From Paguma larvata (Eukaryota > Chordata > Mammalia > Carnivora > Viverridae), in the NCBI GenBank assembly GCA_030068075.1, contig CM057825.1, positions 79,003,123 through 79,067,122 on the forward strand: a DNA stretch of 64,000 nt. The letters run 5' to 3'. Both the position numbers and the translations under genes were made by a program. A model generated the notes under the pieces. It worked only from the letters and a program-made list of their open reading frames with translations, ran no database searches and had not been told where the DNA came from. Shown one piece after another: positions 55,446 to 64,000 of the stretch; position 1 is the stretch's first letter, and the number at the start of each line of letters is the position of its first letter.

Positions 55446-55548
55446 CTCTGATGTCAGCTCAGGTCATGATTCCAGGGTTGTGATATTGAGCCCTGTGTGA
55501 GGCTCTGTGTCAGGAGCCTATTTAAGATATTCTCTCTCTCCCTCTCTC

Positions 55549-55602
<54 letters not shown>

Positions 55603-55645
55603 CCTTTCTCCCGCTCATGCTCTCTCTCTAAAATTAAATAAATCC
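55408..55645 (+). mobile_element. Carnivore tRNA-Lys SINE with expanded CT tract
   Basis: Head GAGTGCCTGGGTGGCTCAGT, about 80 bases of CT repeats, tail AAAATTAAATAAAT. Its 13-bp target-site duplication TAAAGTGGATATA is at 55395-55407 and 55871-55883, so the next SINE lies inside its tail. Confidence 0.94.
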
Positions 55646-55845
55646 TGGGGCACCTGGGTGCCTCAGTCAGTTGAACATTTGACTTTGGTTCAGGCCATGA
55701 TCTCAAGGTTCCTGAGTTCAGGCACTCTATCGGGTTCAATGCTGACAGCACAGAGCCCTCCTCAGATCCTCTGTCCCCCCATCCCTCTGCCCCTTCCCTA
55801 CTCACTCTCTCCCTCTCAAAAATAAACAAATATTTAAAAAGATAA
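55645..55845 (+). mobile_element. Carnivore tRNA-Lys SINE inserted in the tail of the preceding SINE
   Basis: Head GGGGCACCTGGGTGCCTCAG, tail CAAAAATAAACAAATATTTA. Target-site duplication AAAATTAAATA at 55630-55640 and 55846-55856, both within A-rich tail of the first SINE. Confidence 0.93.
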
Positions 55846-55871
55846 AAAATTAAATACGTGTTTAAAAAAAT

Positions 55872-56060
55872 AAAGTGGATATAATACATGTTTAGGCAAG
55901 ATTAAATGTTCAAACATTGGCAAGAAACTTTTGAAAAAGAATAAAGAAGGAAGGGCCATACCAGAGTTAAACCCATTAACATTAAAACACAGCATGAGAA
56001 TGAATAACAAAGCAGACTAAGAGGCATAATTTGTAGACCAGGTAACTTCTATATGACTAA
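55872..56060 (+). mobile_element. Very old L1 LINE (right part)
   Basis: CTTTTGAAAAAGAATAAAGA and AGGAAGGGCCATACCAGAGT continue the L1 ORF2 order from 53761, where ORF2 reads a Lys-Lys-Asn-Lys-type segment. End is uncertain. Confidence 0.5.
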
Positions 56061-58360
56061 GTAAGCATTGTGATCCATTGTGGAGAGAACACATCATTGA
56101 TAAATGTCACATGCACAATGGAATGTCATGTAAATGGAAAAAAAAAGAATTAGATGGAGCTCCTACCCCCCATGTTATTACCAAGTCACTAGAGAGAATG
56201 AGTTAGCTATATGCCATCTCAACAATGAAAGTCTGTGAGGTACTGCTCAGTAAGAGAAGATTCAGAGTATGCTACAGTGATCCCTCTATTTTGGGAATGT
56301 ATTGTCCACTATTTAGAATTATGGATAATGGATCGTGATCACATGACTAACTCTGCTTTGAAGATGCCTCTTCATGCCAAAACATAAATAAATATATTTA
56401 TAAGTGTTTATATAACACAAGGAGAGAAATATGGAGATATGGAGATATATAAACTAGGTTGTTTGACACTGGTTGATGGTGGGGGTGGTGGTGGATGTGG
56501 AGGGAGAACGGAAACAATGTAATTTTTAAAAGGTATCCAATAAATATAGAATGTTTAAGAGGATCTAATTTATGAAGAACCATTTTCACAGGCAGGCATA
56601 AACATACCAATGTGTCTGTGTAGAGAAAGCTATACAGAGAGAGAGACAGAGGTAAAAGGCTGGGCACCAAAATGTTATTTGTGGTTATCACTGAGGCATG
56701 AATTTCAGATGATTTTTACTTTATATAATCTGGAAAAAAAATTTCATTATAAAAAAAGATTCAAACTATGAAATATGAGTTTATGGTATAAATTTGGTTG
56801 AAATATATTTTAAATAGATGGCAAGTTGGAGGGTCTTCATATTCTTTTTGGTGAAGTTCTTAAGATGAAGAAGGAGAGCCCAGAGCACATGCCTGACACA
56901 CAGAATAAGGATGGCTACTATCATTGTTTCCAGGATTTTAGAGGTCACCTGTTGACAACTCTGTCTAGTTATAGCAAAAGTGTAACCTCAGGGACTCAAG
57001 TGAAGGGAAGCTCAGAGAATCACTAATGGCCCTAAAACCACCTTCATTCATGCAGTGGAAAAACAACGTGGGCGGCTGATTTCCTCAATACAACTGTACA
57101 GCGAGGAGAGATGACATCATTGTGAATTAAGAGTCGAAGCAAAAACACTTGCTTCTGACTTTTCCAAACAGAAGGTCTTAAGTAGTCTTGTCATCCTGAT
57201 AGAAACGTGACAGTGTAAGCTGATTACCACGCTTTTCATTCTAGACTGTCAAGCCACCTGATTTGTAAGCAGGCTTTGTGCAAAACCTCCCTCCCTCCAT
57301 CATCAGGTCTGGAGGAGACTTTCCAGGCTCGTTTGGCACCTTGGTATTCAAACCCCACCACAAAGGAAAGCAAATCACCCTGTTACTGTCATATCTTCAG
57401 CAGTCAGTGCTTCAAAGCCCCAGGAGCTAATAGATGGTAATAGATTCCAGGAGAACTTAGAAATCCCTGCGGTTAAAATACTTTTTAAAATGTATCCAGT
57501 CTTTCTAGCTGGGGAAAGCTAATCTCATCTTCTCTCATGGTACAGTGGAACCCAGATCCCTTAATCTTGCTCAGATTTGTGCATAATACCTTCTGATGTT
57601 TAAGTAATGCTGTGTCCAGAAAGACAGCTCCCTAATGCACGCCTGAGTCTGCAGCCCCACACAAGGCAAACAGGACCACACTTGGCTCTAACCCCTTCCC
57701 AGTGAGGCTTCCCTGCCCACCTTCCACCCTCCGTGCCTGCTAGCTCAGTGAGCCCTAATTCTTGATGAACTGGTTATTTAGTACCATCTAATATCCTAAG
57801 ATGAGCAAGTATGAGGCTATTTGTTTTGAAAATGTATGCTTCTAGAGTTGTGAGGAGGAAATAATACTGTCTTCACACAGTGAAGAGCTCTGAATTCATC
57901 TGCTCACCAGAGTCATTTATGACCAGACCAACTCCCTCGCCTTGCTGCTGAAAATGCTAGAAACACAAGAATGGGTTTTAAATGGAAATTCTTCAAGCTA
58001 AATCAGTTCTCAAAATGCTTCTGATGGCATCCATTTAAGTGTAAAACTGAAAAGCTATAGATGCATAAACATATTCAGAACTCTGATTATAATTACCATG
58101 AAAAAGGGTTTTACAGTCATCATCGAATCATCCTAACTTGAGAAGTAAGAAAAGACTTATGCAAGGCTGTTCCTGAATGAGGCAGGTACAGTGACAGAAC
58201 ACAAGACTATACACTTTTCATCACACACTTGAGCCAATGTGCAAGGATTATTTTTTCTAGTGGGGTCCTACATAAAGCAATATCCTTTCATTGACAGAGA
58301 ACCTTCCCAGGGGGTTGAATTTGGATCTAAAGGTTTTCAAAAGAATAGACATTCAAGACC
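56061..58360. other. Intronic stretch with no recognised element
   Basis: No family or gene could be supported. The part near 56060-56700 may be further old LINE sequence. Confidence 0.35.
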
Positions 58361-58365
58361 TTTGT

Positions 58366-58534
58366 CTAGTTGAAAGAAAGAAAGCCAAGAAAGTGAGTAA
58401 ACAAGCAAGCCAGAAAGTAAGGAAGAAAGGGAGGAAGAGAGAAAGAGAGAGAGAAAGGAAAAAAAGAGAGAGAGGAAGGAAGGAAGGAAGGAAGGAAGGA
58501 AGGAAGGAAGGAAGGAAGGAAGGAAGGAAGGAAG
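58366..58534 (+). repeat. Purine-rich tract ending in (GGAA)n microsatellite
   Basis: GAAA/GAGA-type units from about 58366 lead into roughly fifteen GGAA units at 58474-58534. The strand asymmetry is complete: nearly all purines on the plus strand. Long open frames here are repeat artefacts. Confidence 0.95.
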
Positions 58535-58789
58535 GGAAAATATAACACTTCTGTATGGCAGACCCTGTTTATATAAATGGAAATAACACTCACGGCTATG
58601 CAATCACAGCTTCCATTTCCTTAGAGGGATTAATAATCACTGCATGAATTTCAAGATGTTTGGAGAAAGGCTGACATATGGCAAGCACTCAGAAATTCTA
58701 CCTTCCTTTTATGTTCAGTCCAAATAACTATCGAGAAATTGTTTTCTACAATCACATTGATTGCACCTTTTATGCCCACATTATACACT

Positions 58790-59080
58790 CACACTCTGTG
58801 CGCGACTTTGAGAAATAAATTTGTGTTATTTTCTTAAAAGTTTACTTGTTTTTGAGAGAGAGAGCATTAAGAGGGGAGGGGCAGAGACAGAGGGAGACAG
58901 AGGGTCCGAAGTGGGCTCTGTGCTGACAGCCCCGATGTGGGGCTCGAACTTACGAATGAACTGAAGTCAGATGCTTAACTGACTGAGCCACCCAGGCAGC
59001 CCTAAATTTCTATCATTTAAGCCACGAGGTCTGTGGTATTTCGTTATGGTAGCCAGAACTGACTACGACACCCTCCTCCC
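58790..59080 (+). mobile_element. MaLR-type LTR 3' end split by a SINE
   Basis: GAGAAATAAATTTGTGTTAT before the SINE and TTTAAGCCACGAGGTCTGTG, GTATTTCGTTATGGTAGCCA after it together make the 3' end of an MLT1/MST-type LTR. The 5' part is not recognised. Confidence 0.55.
58833..59003 (-). mobile_element. Carnivore tRNA-Lys SINE, minus strand, internally deleted
   Basis: Reversed tail AAAAGTTTACTTGTTTTTGA, GA tract, reversed head GAGCCACCCAGGCAGCCC. It is shorter than the others. Flanks TAAATTTGTGTTAT and TAAATTTCTATCAT (near 58818 and 59003) fit a diverged target-site duplication. Confidence 0.9.
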
Positions 59081-59734
59081 GTGGCTTCCCCCTGCTCAGG
59101 TACTTGACTACAGTCAGTCAAACTGTTGACTAACTCCAGTTGTTGTCCTGCTAAATGTACATTCCTCGTTCTCTACTTCCCCACAGACAAGTCAGGATAT
59201 TTGTAACCATATTTCCTGCTATTTGATATACCTTCTCTTTCAGAAAGCTTTCCACCAGCATACCTCTTCCCCCATTGAAAAGTGGCATGTCACAGGCAGA
59301 GAAGCCAGGGTCACGTCAGACTCATCACACCCGTGTGAGTGGCTTCAGAGAGTCACTTCTATGCAACAGGGATCAAAAATCTGCCCTTATAAGGATCAAC
59401 TAAATAACGTGCCTGGAAAGTATTCTATAGGTTATGAGGGGCCATATATTAATATAGAACATTATCATGCTGTCATAGCTTCTTCTGTGGAATCTGACTC
59501 CAATGCGAAAAGCCAGTAAGAGCGTCAGTAACAAAATTAATTTTTTAAAGCCCCATACAAACGTACAAAGATCCATAACAGTCTAGGCCATCCCCTAAAT
59601 TAAGTTACTTCGGGGCAAGAACTTTTCTTCATAATCGGGGGAAAAAATGGTTTGCAACAAGAGAAAGCTCAAAGACAGTTTCTATACCAGACACTAAGTC
59701 CATGACTGAAAAAAAGTTTCCCTCACTACACTGT

Positions 59735-59830
59735 GGGATCCTCAGGGACAAGGGTCAAGTTTTACTCACCTTTAAGACTCCAGAGTCCATTTTAGTGTCT
59801 GGCACATAGCAAGAAAGAATCAATCAATCG
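59735..59830 (+). mobile_element. L2 LINE 3' end remnant
   Basis: TGTGGGATCCTCAGGGACAA, TTTAGTGTCTGGCACATAGC and GAATCAATCAATCG follow the L2 terminus. Confidence 0.55.
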
Positions 59831-59944
59831 TCCAATGAAAAAATGTGGTGCCACATTCAAGAGAATGCTCGAAAGTGTTTTTTCCCGTGGAGAGCGGGTA
59901 ACGAAGGATCACTCCGGGATTCTTCTTTGTCCATACATGGCACT

Positions 59945-60165
59945 AGAGCATAATGGAGAGCTTTGGCTTTGCAGAGGCACCTGTACACAGACACTAATTC
60001 TACCACTCCCCTTGGGCAAGCGTCTCAATTCTTTCATCTGTAAAATAGGGATACTGATGTTTACCATATGGGCTTGTTGTGAATGTTAGAGGAAATACGC
60101 TTAAAGCAGTTAGAGCACTGCCCAACACAGTGTACGTGCTCAACAAGTAAAGGTTGTTATCACTG
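59945..60165 (+). mobile_element. MIR SINE remnant
   Basis: GAGAGCTTTGGCTTTGCAGA, GGGCAAGCGTCTCAATTCTT, TCATCTGTAAAATAGGGATA, TTGTTGTGAATGTTAGAGGA and GTACGTGCTCAACAAGTAAA cover most of MIR. Confidence 0.82.
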
Positions 60166-60169
60166 ATGA

Positions 60170-62670
60170 ACATCTCCAAACAAGAGTCTATGTATGAATA
60201 CGCTCACTGCATCAAGTCACAACCTGCCCATCAGCTGCGAACTACTCTATCAACACTTCCATTCAACTACTGTCCACTGACTTGAGGGACTGTAATACTT
60301 TGTGCTGGATATCAACAATCCACAGTGTTTAGAATTCAGAATTGGCTATCATAAGACTTCAGATCCTGAGATTTGAAACGATGAACTTGGACATGTATCC
60401 TGATGCCTTGGGTCAAGCCGTAGGGATAGGGGCTGCCTGGCTGAGGGGGTGGGCACTGCTGCAACAGTTCCAAGGAGCAACACCCTCCAAAAGTCTCTGG
60501 AAAGTCAAAAATGTAGGCTGTCTCTGACTAGGGCAGAGGTTCACCAAGCAAGGTAAGAATGAGCCAACGTGAAAACCTGCTATGAAATGGAGCCACAGGA
60601 AGTGCTAGAGAGTAGAAGACAGGAACGGAGGACAAGCTAGGCATCCTTAAATCTCCTAGAGCAGTAGGAAGTAGACAGCATGGGGCTTGACAGTGACAAC
60701 ATGTGTGCAGGACTCTCCTGAGGGAGAAGGGTATTCTTCCCCTTTCCAAACAACTGGACAAGAAATTATTCAAAGTAGACATGAAGCAAGAAGGTGTTAA
60801 GAGGAAGAGGCCAGAAAGCTAAACAGTGGAGCTACAAGGTATAGGTTTTCAAAATTGGCCATAGCTTCTTTCAGATCTCCAGTAGAGAGCATTTTAAAAA
60901 TGACACAAGGTCCAAAATATGAGTAAACTACCTGGATAGAATATCTCCTGACAGGGAATTCGAAGCAAAATAATTATAGTCAATTGCATTTCATTAGCAG
61001 ACAGTATACAATGCTTTCGAGTGGGAAAATGCTAGGAGGTTAAATACTACACGGTCAAGAGCCAGAGAGAGGTAGGGGGTCCCAAAAGAGCGGCCATGCC
61101 ACTGTGCTAGCCTCGCAAATGCACCCACCCAGTACTGGAGTGCAGCTCCTGAACCACAGCCTCAGAGAGAGGGCTTCAGGCTCCAGTCCTGCCAAGACAG
61201 AGGCAGTCAGGAGGAGGACGGACTCACTGGAAACATGAAGCTGGTTCACGTCCACTCAAGGCCCTCAAGGCCGTCTCAGAGAAAGATCAACTTTGCATTG
61301 AACAAAAGACTTCACAGACCAAAAATAAAGACACCAAACTGAAACCCCATTGCAGTGACAGGTCAAAACCCTTAATCCCTGGTGACCTTCACTGCTATTC
61401 AAATGCAACCGTTGTGATGAAAATGTGCCTGGATTCAGTTTGTAAACCAAGAAGCTGCCTGAGCACAGATGTTCCCTTAGGCCACTCATTAATGCAGGGG
61501 GCCATTTTGGCTTCTCTGTTTCTAATTTTCATATTTCTCTAATTTTGTTCTCAACCTCCAAATGTCTGACTCAGTCATTCCCTCTGAAGCCAGTTCCAAG
61601 CCTAGCTGTGATCGTAACATTTTTATGTCATAAAATTTTAACTTCTTCAGGTATCTTGATTTCAGTAAACACAGGAAAATATTAACAAATCAATTCAAAG
61701 AGACGGGGGTACCCCCACTGTCCTCCGCCCTGTTTAACTGGTCCTGTCTCTCTCAGGCATACACAGGACAGTGTTTCTGCCATGAAAGAGCTTCTTAGGA
61801 GAAGGCAAGGGAGATTGTTATCTGAATGGAAATTAAGAAAAAGTGATCGATCAAATGTCACAAAGCAACTACAATTTCATAAGTCTTTAAAAGCTAAAGC
61901 TTTGGGTATTTTTTTTTATATCCCAGCCACTCTCCCTTCCCCCTAAAATGATGGCATAATTGATCTTTAAGTCCTATGCTGTAACTTGATCTGACAATGT
62001 CCACTGTAAAGCTTAACAAAGTGTGCAGTGCAGTATTAATCCATTCTGTTGGGCAAGGAACTTTCTGGAACTTTTCCAGTCCTTCCAGAAGAGAAGAAAG
62101 ATAATGTACCTAGCATTAGGAAGGGTTAAGATCACCAGGTTGTTGAAAATTCTTAATCTTCCCTTTAATGTAAGTCATAGCATCATTAACTTGAATGTTA
62201 CTAAAAACAGACATAGTTGAGCAGCTCATAAAATAACAACCTAGACAAGGAGAAAAAGTATTTGACTTCAGTAAAGCTAAGACTTTGTGAATAACAGATT
62301 TCAAATGTAGCCAATCATCTTATAAAATGAAACCTAAGCATTCAGGCAAGAATTACAGAACTCTCCCTCCATTCAATACTGAGATCCAGTCCAAAGTAGA
62401 AAGTCTAAATTTCCTTGATACCTCATGTTTCATTTTTTTTTAAAGTGTCAACTACATTCTACTCCATAATATATTCATTTGTTTTCATATAAAGTCAGTG
62501 TGTTGTCTGAATTCATGTGAAATGAATACCTGCCAGGAGGCTGCACCAGACTAATCCTATAGCTTTGTGTATTGTGGTACACTGTCCTCTATTTCTGTAG
62601 AAGTTCACTCAAACTTTTCATCCCCTTTGTCTTTGTAGTTTAGGGAGTCACAGGTCAATTCCCCCAACAT
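60170..62670. other. Intronic stretch with no recognised element
   Basis: No repeat family, RNA gene or coding segment could be supported. Confidence 0.4.
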
Positions 62671-62679
62671 CTGTAAAGG

Positions 62680-63000
62680 GGGTGTTATCTGACCCAGACC
62701 TAGATGGAATACACATCTCCTTAGCTACAAAGATCGGTTTAGGAATGGGCATGTGGTCAACCAAGCCAGAGAACTCCCCAGCACTTTTGCCCAGAGCTCT
62801 TCCCCTCCCTGTATTGCTACTACGTGCATATATAAAAAATATCTGAAGAAATCAGTTTCCATATTTGTTAACATGTGAGAAGTCTCTTAGGAATCAAGCC
62901 AATTTGTATAAAAGAAGCGTTCAAAGAGAATCAAGAAGAGAAATGACACAGAGACTTACGGAAAGAAAGGCACAGACGGTGTCCTGATTGCACCACTTTA
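62680..63000 (+). mobile_element. Possible ancient LTR-like remnant
   Basis: GGGCATGTGGTCAACCAAGC and AGAACTCCCCAGCAC resemble the 'not available for binding' type of old LTR segment seen near 32250. Weak. Confidence 0.22.
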
Positions 63001-63139
63001 ATCCCTAGATTCCACTGTACCTGAAGCCAGAACACCCCTCAGACCTCCCACTTATGACAGAAGGAAAAAATCCTGTTTGGGCATAAGGTACCTTAAATTA
63101 AGTCCGGGCATTTATAACTTAACACTTTCCAAAATGAAA

Positions 63140-63715
63140 ATATGGACATGTGATTTCACTCCAGATCCTTTAATACTCCCCATCAAATACTTAGAAGGAC
63201 TCCAAAGTCTTTAGTGTAGCACCAAGGCCATCTGCCATCTAGACCCTACCTTCCATGGGTCAAGGGTAACTGTAGGATGAGCCGAGGTCTCATACACTAC
63301 ATGGAAAGATGATTTGCAAAGATGCTTCAAAGATGATTGAAAAAGGATGTCTTCCCATTTTCTCAATTTATTTTGTTGTTTGTACTTAGAGCTCCCTCTA
63401 CACTCTCTAGTCTACCTACTACTGCCTGACCTGTTCCTCTTGCTGGGAGTGTCTCATCCCATCAGCCTAAGCAGGTTCCCATGTGAGAACCCTTCCCCAC
63501 TCTTCTCCTACTGAGGTGCTCACCTCTCCTAGCTTCCTAAGCACCACTCTCAGGGATGGGAGGTATATCCACTGTCACAAGCCTGCCAACCAGAGGCTCT
63601 CCCAGCCTGCAACCTGTCATATTTATCTCTGCACCAACAGCATCTAACACAGTGCCTCCCATGTAGTAAATTTTAAGTGAATATTTATTAAATAACTGAA
63701 AGAATGAATTAGTGA
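63140..63715 (+). mobile_element. L2 LINE 3' portion
   Basis: CTTAGAAGGACTCCAAAGTC, AGCACCAAGGCCATCTGCCA, CTGACCTGTTCCTCTTGCTG, CACAGTGCCTCCCATGTAGT and AATATTTATTAAATAACTGA follow the L2 3' region through its terminus. Confidence 0.75.
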
Positions 63716-64000
63716 AAGTAACTTATGCTAGTTATTTGAATAAAGGGCAAGGTGAGAAAAGAAATGGAATTAGATACCGGTTGGCTTCCTTCCATCTGCA
63801 ACCCAACCAAGGACCTCTATTACTCAAAATGATTTGACCTAAGAGAGAAGCATGAAGAGGACGAAATTTACCATTAGAAATACTAAAATGTTTTCTTCCC
63901 TCTGCCACTATCACATTCAATCCAAGAATCGGTCCTTGATTCTACTCCTTTAAAAAAAAACAATTTATTCAGGTGTTCCTCTGGGAACTGAAAGTTTATA

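Larger units (their letters stand above)
24858..64000 (-). other. Presumed 5' intron of LYPD6 (at least 39 kb)
   Basis: The exon at 24669-24857 begins at a splice acceptor, so the gene continues upstream on the minus strand. No second coding gene, CpG-rich promoter-like block or LYPD6-like coding segment was seen between 24858 and 64000, so this is read as intron. A short untranslated exon could not be recognised by eye. The identity of the whole 39 kb as intron is inference. Confidence 0.6.

Noticed and set aside
58291..58603. Open frames on both strands over the GGAA repeat
   Set aside because: Translation of a microsatellite gives periodic KEGR or PSFL peptides on both strands, which is not evidence of a gene.
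1..64000. CRISPR array, operon, prophage or toxin system
   Set aside because: The window is mammalian. No evenly spaced direct repeats with unique spacers and no bacterial-type gene clusters occur; the repeated motifs are SINEs and microsatellites.
24858..64000. A second gene or a CpG-island promoter for LYPD6
   Set aside because: I found no CpG-rich block, no exon series with compatible phases and no protein-like frame outside mobile elements and the uncertain 40321-42010 region.

Overview
This window is mammalian nuclear DNA, almost certainly from a cat-family (felid) genome. It carries seventeen copies of a tRNA-Lys-derived carnivore SINE. Their heads read GGGGC(G/A)CCTGGGTGGCTCAG and they end in a CT-rich stretch plus AAAAATAAATAAACATTAAA, the form I associate with felids (SINEC_Fc type). 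A young-looking carnivore L1, (CA)n microsatellites, spliced exons with GT-AG borders and low gene density agree with this. There is no prokaryotic or viral gene organisation.

The only gene I can support is LYPD6, on the minus strand, coding for a small GPI-anchored Ly6/uPAR-domain protein. The whole 171-residue coding sequence can be assembled from four exons: 24669-24857 (5' UTR, start codon, signal peptide), 16992-17090 (first half of the LU domain), 3032-3162 (middle of the domain) and 931-1098 (end of the domain, glycosylated stalk, GPI signal, stop). All borders are GT-AG and the phases join without a frame break. Positions 1-930 are 3' UTR and downstream flank. Upstream non-coding exon(s) and the promoter are not recognisable. 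From 24858 to 64000 I therefore read the sequence as 5' intron, but a small untranslated exon could be hidden there.

Layout: 1-930, 3' UTR/flank. 931-3162, last two coding exons with a 1.9 kb intron. 3163-16991, a 13.8 kb intron with L2, a 2.1 kb antisense L1, an L1 with an apparent inversion, a 40-bp perfect tandem duplication and MER5 copies. 16992-24857, two coding exons around a 7.6 kb intron. 24858-64000, presumed first intron, with many SINEs, a 221-bp tandem duplication split by a SINE (36272-36964), an uncharacterised block with long open frames (40321-41570), a 44-bp perfect AT-rich palindrome (42737-42780) and a four-level nest of mobile elements (52965-56060).

I do not see an undescribed biological system. 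The most useful observations are an overlapping upstream ORF on the LYPD6 transcript, the nested insertions that can be ordered by target-site duplications, two local tandem duplications, the palindrome, and a 14:3 bias of SINEs toward the antisense orientation in the gene. Repeat family names come from recalled consensus sequences, not a database search, and old-repeat boundaries are approximate.
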